From: an uncultured Methylophaga sp.
Lineage (GTDB): Bacteria > Pseudomonadota > Gammaproteobacteria > Nitrosococcales > Methylophagaceae
DNA length: 7,588 nt
Direction: 5' to 3'
Assembly: GCA_947631375.1 (NCBI GenBank)
Contig: CANRLD010000083.1
Coordinates: 1 to 7,588, forward strand
Positions 6,534-7,588 of this stretch are shown here, piece after piece (within the stretch, counting starts at the first letter, position 1; every line of letters starts with the position of its first letter). Below the pieces are notes generated by a model. The model ran no database searches. It was not told the origin of the DNA and saw nothing but the letters and a program-made list of their open reading frames with translations. A program made the translations under genes and the position numbers.

Positions 6534-6677
6534 AACCATAGAGACACAAAGGACACAGAGGTTTTTAATAGAAGTATCCAGTGGATTATGAAACTGATTT
6601 AATCAACTGATGCTCAATCTTTGATGTTAAGACATTACATTTATTATTTACTCCGTGTCCTTTGTGCCTCTGTGGTT
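6534..6677. repeat. 144-bp inverted-repeat (MITE/palindrome-like) element in the ydfG leader
   Basis: Two 27-base arms, 6534-6560 and 6651-6677, are inverted copies matching at 24 of 27 positions (differences at 6539, 6544 and 6557). They enclose an AT-rich 90-base centre without a coding frame. Pairing stops abruptly at both ends of each arm. Each arm is built from degenerate 8-9-base units (CACAGAGG, CACAAAGG, ACACGGAG in the right-arm sense). The element is flanked by TA on both sides, too short to call a target duplication. From memory, A/C-rich arms of this kind recur between genes in many bacteria; I cannot verify that here. Neither strand has a T run after the hairpin, so it is not an intrinsic terminator. 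Confidence 0.8.
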
Positions 6678-6694
6678 TAAAAAAGCAAGGACAC
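6655..6694 (+). promoter_or_regulatory. Possible Shine-Dalgarno-sequestering hairpin before ydfG
   Basis: GTGTCCTT at 6655-6662, inside the right repeat arm, is perfectly complementary to AAGGACAC at 6687-6694, which contains the ydfG ribosome site AAGGA (7 bases before ATG 6699). The loop would be 24 bases. The same right-arm bases can instead pair with the left arm of the repeat, so the two folds exclude each other. The complementarity is visible directly; any regulatory effect is inference. Confidence 0.45.
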
Positions 6695-6698
6695 AACA

Positions 6699-7475
6699 AT
6701 GAATTCATCTCCGATAATCATGATAACCGGCGCTACAGCCGGGTTTGGTGAAGCCTGTGCCAGAACGTTTGCCAAAGCCGGTTGGCGTTTGATTCTTACC
6801 GGGCGCCGAATGGAGCGTTTGCAAAGCTTGCAGGCGGAACTTGGTGGCGCCAGACAAACCTGTATCAGTTGTTTTGATATCAGTGATCGGCAAGCCACAG
6901 AGCAGGCACTTTCTGCGATTCCAGCAGAGTTTCAGGATATTGACGTGTTGGTGAACAATGCCGGGCTGGCCTTGGGATTGGAACCAGCTTATGCGGCTGA
7001 TCCAGATGATTGGGAACGTATGGTTGATACCAATATCAAAGGGTTGATGCGCTGCACCAGACTGGTGCTACCGGGGATGAAGCAGCGTGATAGGGGGTAC
7101 GTGATTAATATTGGTTCGGTCGCTGGAAACTGGCCTTATCCGGGCGGCAATGTGTACTGCGCCAGCAAAGCCTTTGTCAGACAGTTTTCATTAGCCTTGC
7201 GTGCGGACTTGTTGGGAACGCAAATCCGGGTGACCAATATTGAACCGGGAAATGCTGAAACTGAATTCTCCATGGTGCGTTTTAAAGCCAATCAGCAACG
7301 CGCCGCCAACGTTTATGAAAATACTGTCGCGCTAACCGCGCAGGATATCGCTGATACCATCTGGTGGCTGGTCAATACGCCTGCACACATGAATGTGACA
7401 ACAATGGAAATTATGCCAACACAGCAGGCGACTGGTCCGTTAGCGATTTACCGTCAGCAGGTCATCACAAACTGA
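6699..7475 (+). CDS. ydfG: NADP-dependent short-chain dehydrogenase YdfG (3-hydroxy acid / malonic semialdehyde reductase)
   Basis: This is a classical SDR similar to E. coli YdfG, a cytosolic NADP-dependent enzyme that oxidises serine, L-allo-threonine and 3-hydroxy acids and reduces malonic semialdehyde. It has 258 residues (E. coli 248), the extra being a few N-terminal residues and a short C-terminal tail. The dinucleotide-binding loop is TGATAGFG (10-17). Arg36-Arg37 in TGRR fit NADP. NNAG is at 86-89. The catalytic tetrad is Asn112 (DTN), Ser140 (NIGSVAG), Tyr153 and Lys157 (NVYCASKAF). EPGNAETEFS (182-191) and the WW-containing C-terminal region also follow YdfG. ATG 6699 has an ideal AAGGA 7 bases upstream, although that site can be masked by the repeat arm. 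The 183-base gap after the aminotransferase is filled mostly by the inverted repeat; a weak TTGATG...TATTAT pair inside it (6621-6647) is not convincing as a promoter. Confidence 0.95.
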   Translation: MNSSPIIMITGATAGFGEACARTFAKAGWRLILTGRRMERLQSLQAELGGARQTCISCFDISDRQATEQALSAIPAEFQDIDVLVNNAGLALGLEPAYAADPDDWERMVDTNIKGLMRCTRLVLPGMKQRDRGYVINIGSVAGNWPYPGGNVYCASKAFVRQFSLALRADLLGTQIRVTNIEPGNAETEFSMVRFKANQQRAANVYENTVALTAQDIADTIWWLVNTPAHMNVTTMEIMPTQQATGPLAIYRQQVITN

Positions 7476-7511
7476 CAAGCAGTTAATGCGGGTGGCCGTA
7501 ACACTCAAGCG

Positions 7512-7538
7512 AAAAAAGGCCCAGCAGCTGCCGGGCCT
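7512..7538 (-). terminator. Leftward intrinsic terminator at the right edge
   Basis: Read on the minus strand, AGGCCCGGC pairs with GCTGGGCCT around an AGCT loop (9 pairs, one G-U), directly followed by a T run ending at 7512. On the plus strand the G-U becomes an A-C mismatch and no T run follows, so the terminator mainly serves a gene coming from the right. It may also block read-through from ydfG, which ends 36 bases before it. Confidence 0.8.
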
Positions 7539-7565
7539 GATGTTGATTGCAGAAAATAACTGCTG

Positions 7566-7588
7566 TTATCCACCGAAGTCGACGCGTA
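7566..7588 (-). CDS. C-terminal end of a minus-strand gene entering from the right
   Basis: The minus strand reads six codons (RVDFGG) and then TAA at 7568-7566, with the leftward terminator 28 bases further on. The stop-plus-terminator arrangement argues that a gene ends here, convergent with ydfG. Six residues are too few to identify a family. Another minus-strand frame is also open at the edge but runs straight through the terminator, so this frame is preferred. Confidence 0.4.

Noticed and set aside
6621..6647. Promoter inside the inverted repeat (TTGATG and TATTAT)
   Set aside because: The spacer is only 15 bases, and alternative -10 choices at 18 bases are weaker; kept only as a possibility relevant to the leader switch.
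6534..6677. Repeat as an intrinsic terminator of the aminotransferase gene
   Set aside because: The 90-base centre makes a very long loop and no T run follows either end.
1..7588. CRISPR array, tRNA/rRNA, toxin-antitoxin pair, prophage or defence genes
   Set aside because: No direct-repeat arrays, cloverleaf-like sequences, or matching genes were seen; the MazG-like protein is a single house-cleaning-type enzyme and not a MazEF system.

Overview
The window looks like chromosomal core genome from a gammaproteobacterium of moderate GC content. The fabA-fabB pair, YbfF, PurU and YdfG all align well by eye with their Escherichia coli counterparts as I remember them. The purU gene next to a glyoxylate aminotransferase would suit a marine methylotroph such as Methylophaga, but that genus guess is weak. 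There are no tRNA or rRNA genes, CRISPR arrays, transposase genes or phage genes. Nothing here is a clear new multi-gene system.

Layout from left to right. Bases 1-1091 hold the 3' part of a TolC-family outer-membrane efflux/secretion protein, closed by a textbook intrinsic terminator. Bases 1242-2984 hold fabA and fabB, the two signature enzymes of anaerobic unsaturated fatty acid synthesis, 9 bp apart. A long hairpin at 2993-3023 separates fabB from a small convergent hypothetical gene on the minus strand. An AT-rich divergent gap leads to a plus-strand pair: a YbfF-type esterase and, overlapping it by 8 bp, a MazG-like (dCTP pyrophosphatase type) nucleotide hydrolase. Then come purU (formyltetrahydrofolate deformylase) and an alanine/serine-glyoxylate aminotransferase that resembles eukaryotic AGXT. 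The aminotransferase has its own good sigma70-type promoter overlapping the purU stop codon. A 144-bp inverted-repeat element lies directly in front of ydfG, an NADP-dependent short-chain dehydrogenase. At the right edge a leftward intrinsic terminator and a stop codon indicate the end of a minus-strand gene that enters from outside.

How the genes work together. FabA makes and isomerises the C10 enoyl intermediate, and FabB elongates the cis product. PurU releases formate and tetrahydrofolate from formyl-tetrahydrofolate, and the aminotransferase makes glycine from glyoxylate. Both therefore touch the glycine/one-carbon pool, although a joint pathway is inference. MazG-like and YdfG proteins fit house-cleaning roles.

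The most interesting signal is in the ydfG leader. The right arm of the inverted repeat can pair either with the left arm (27 bp, 24 identical) or with the ydfG Shine-Dalgarno region (8 perfect pairs). These two structures exclude each other, so a repeat-derived RNA switch is a testable hypothesis.
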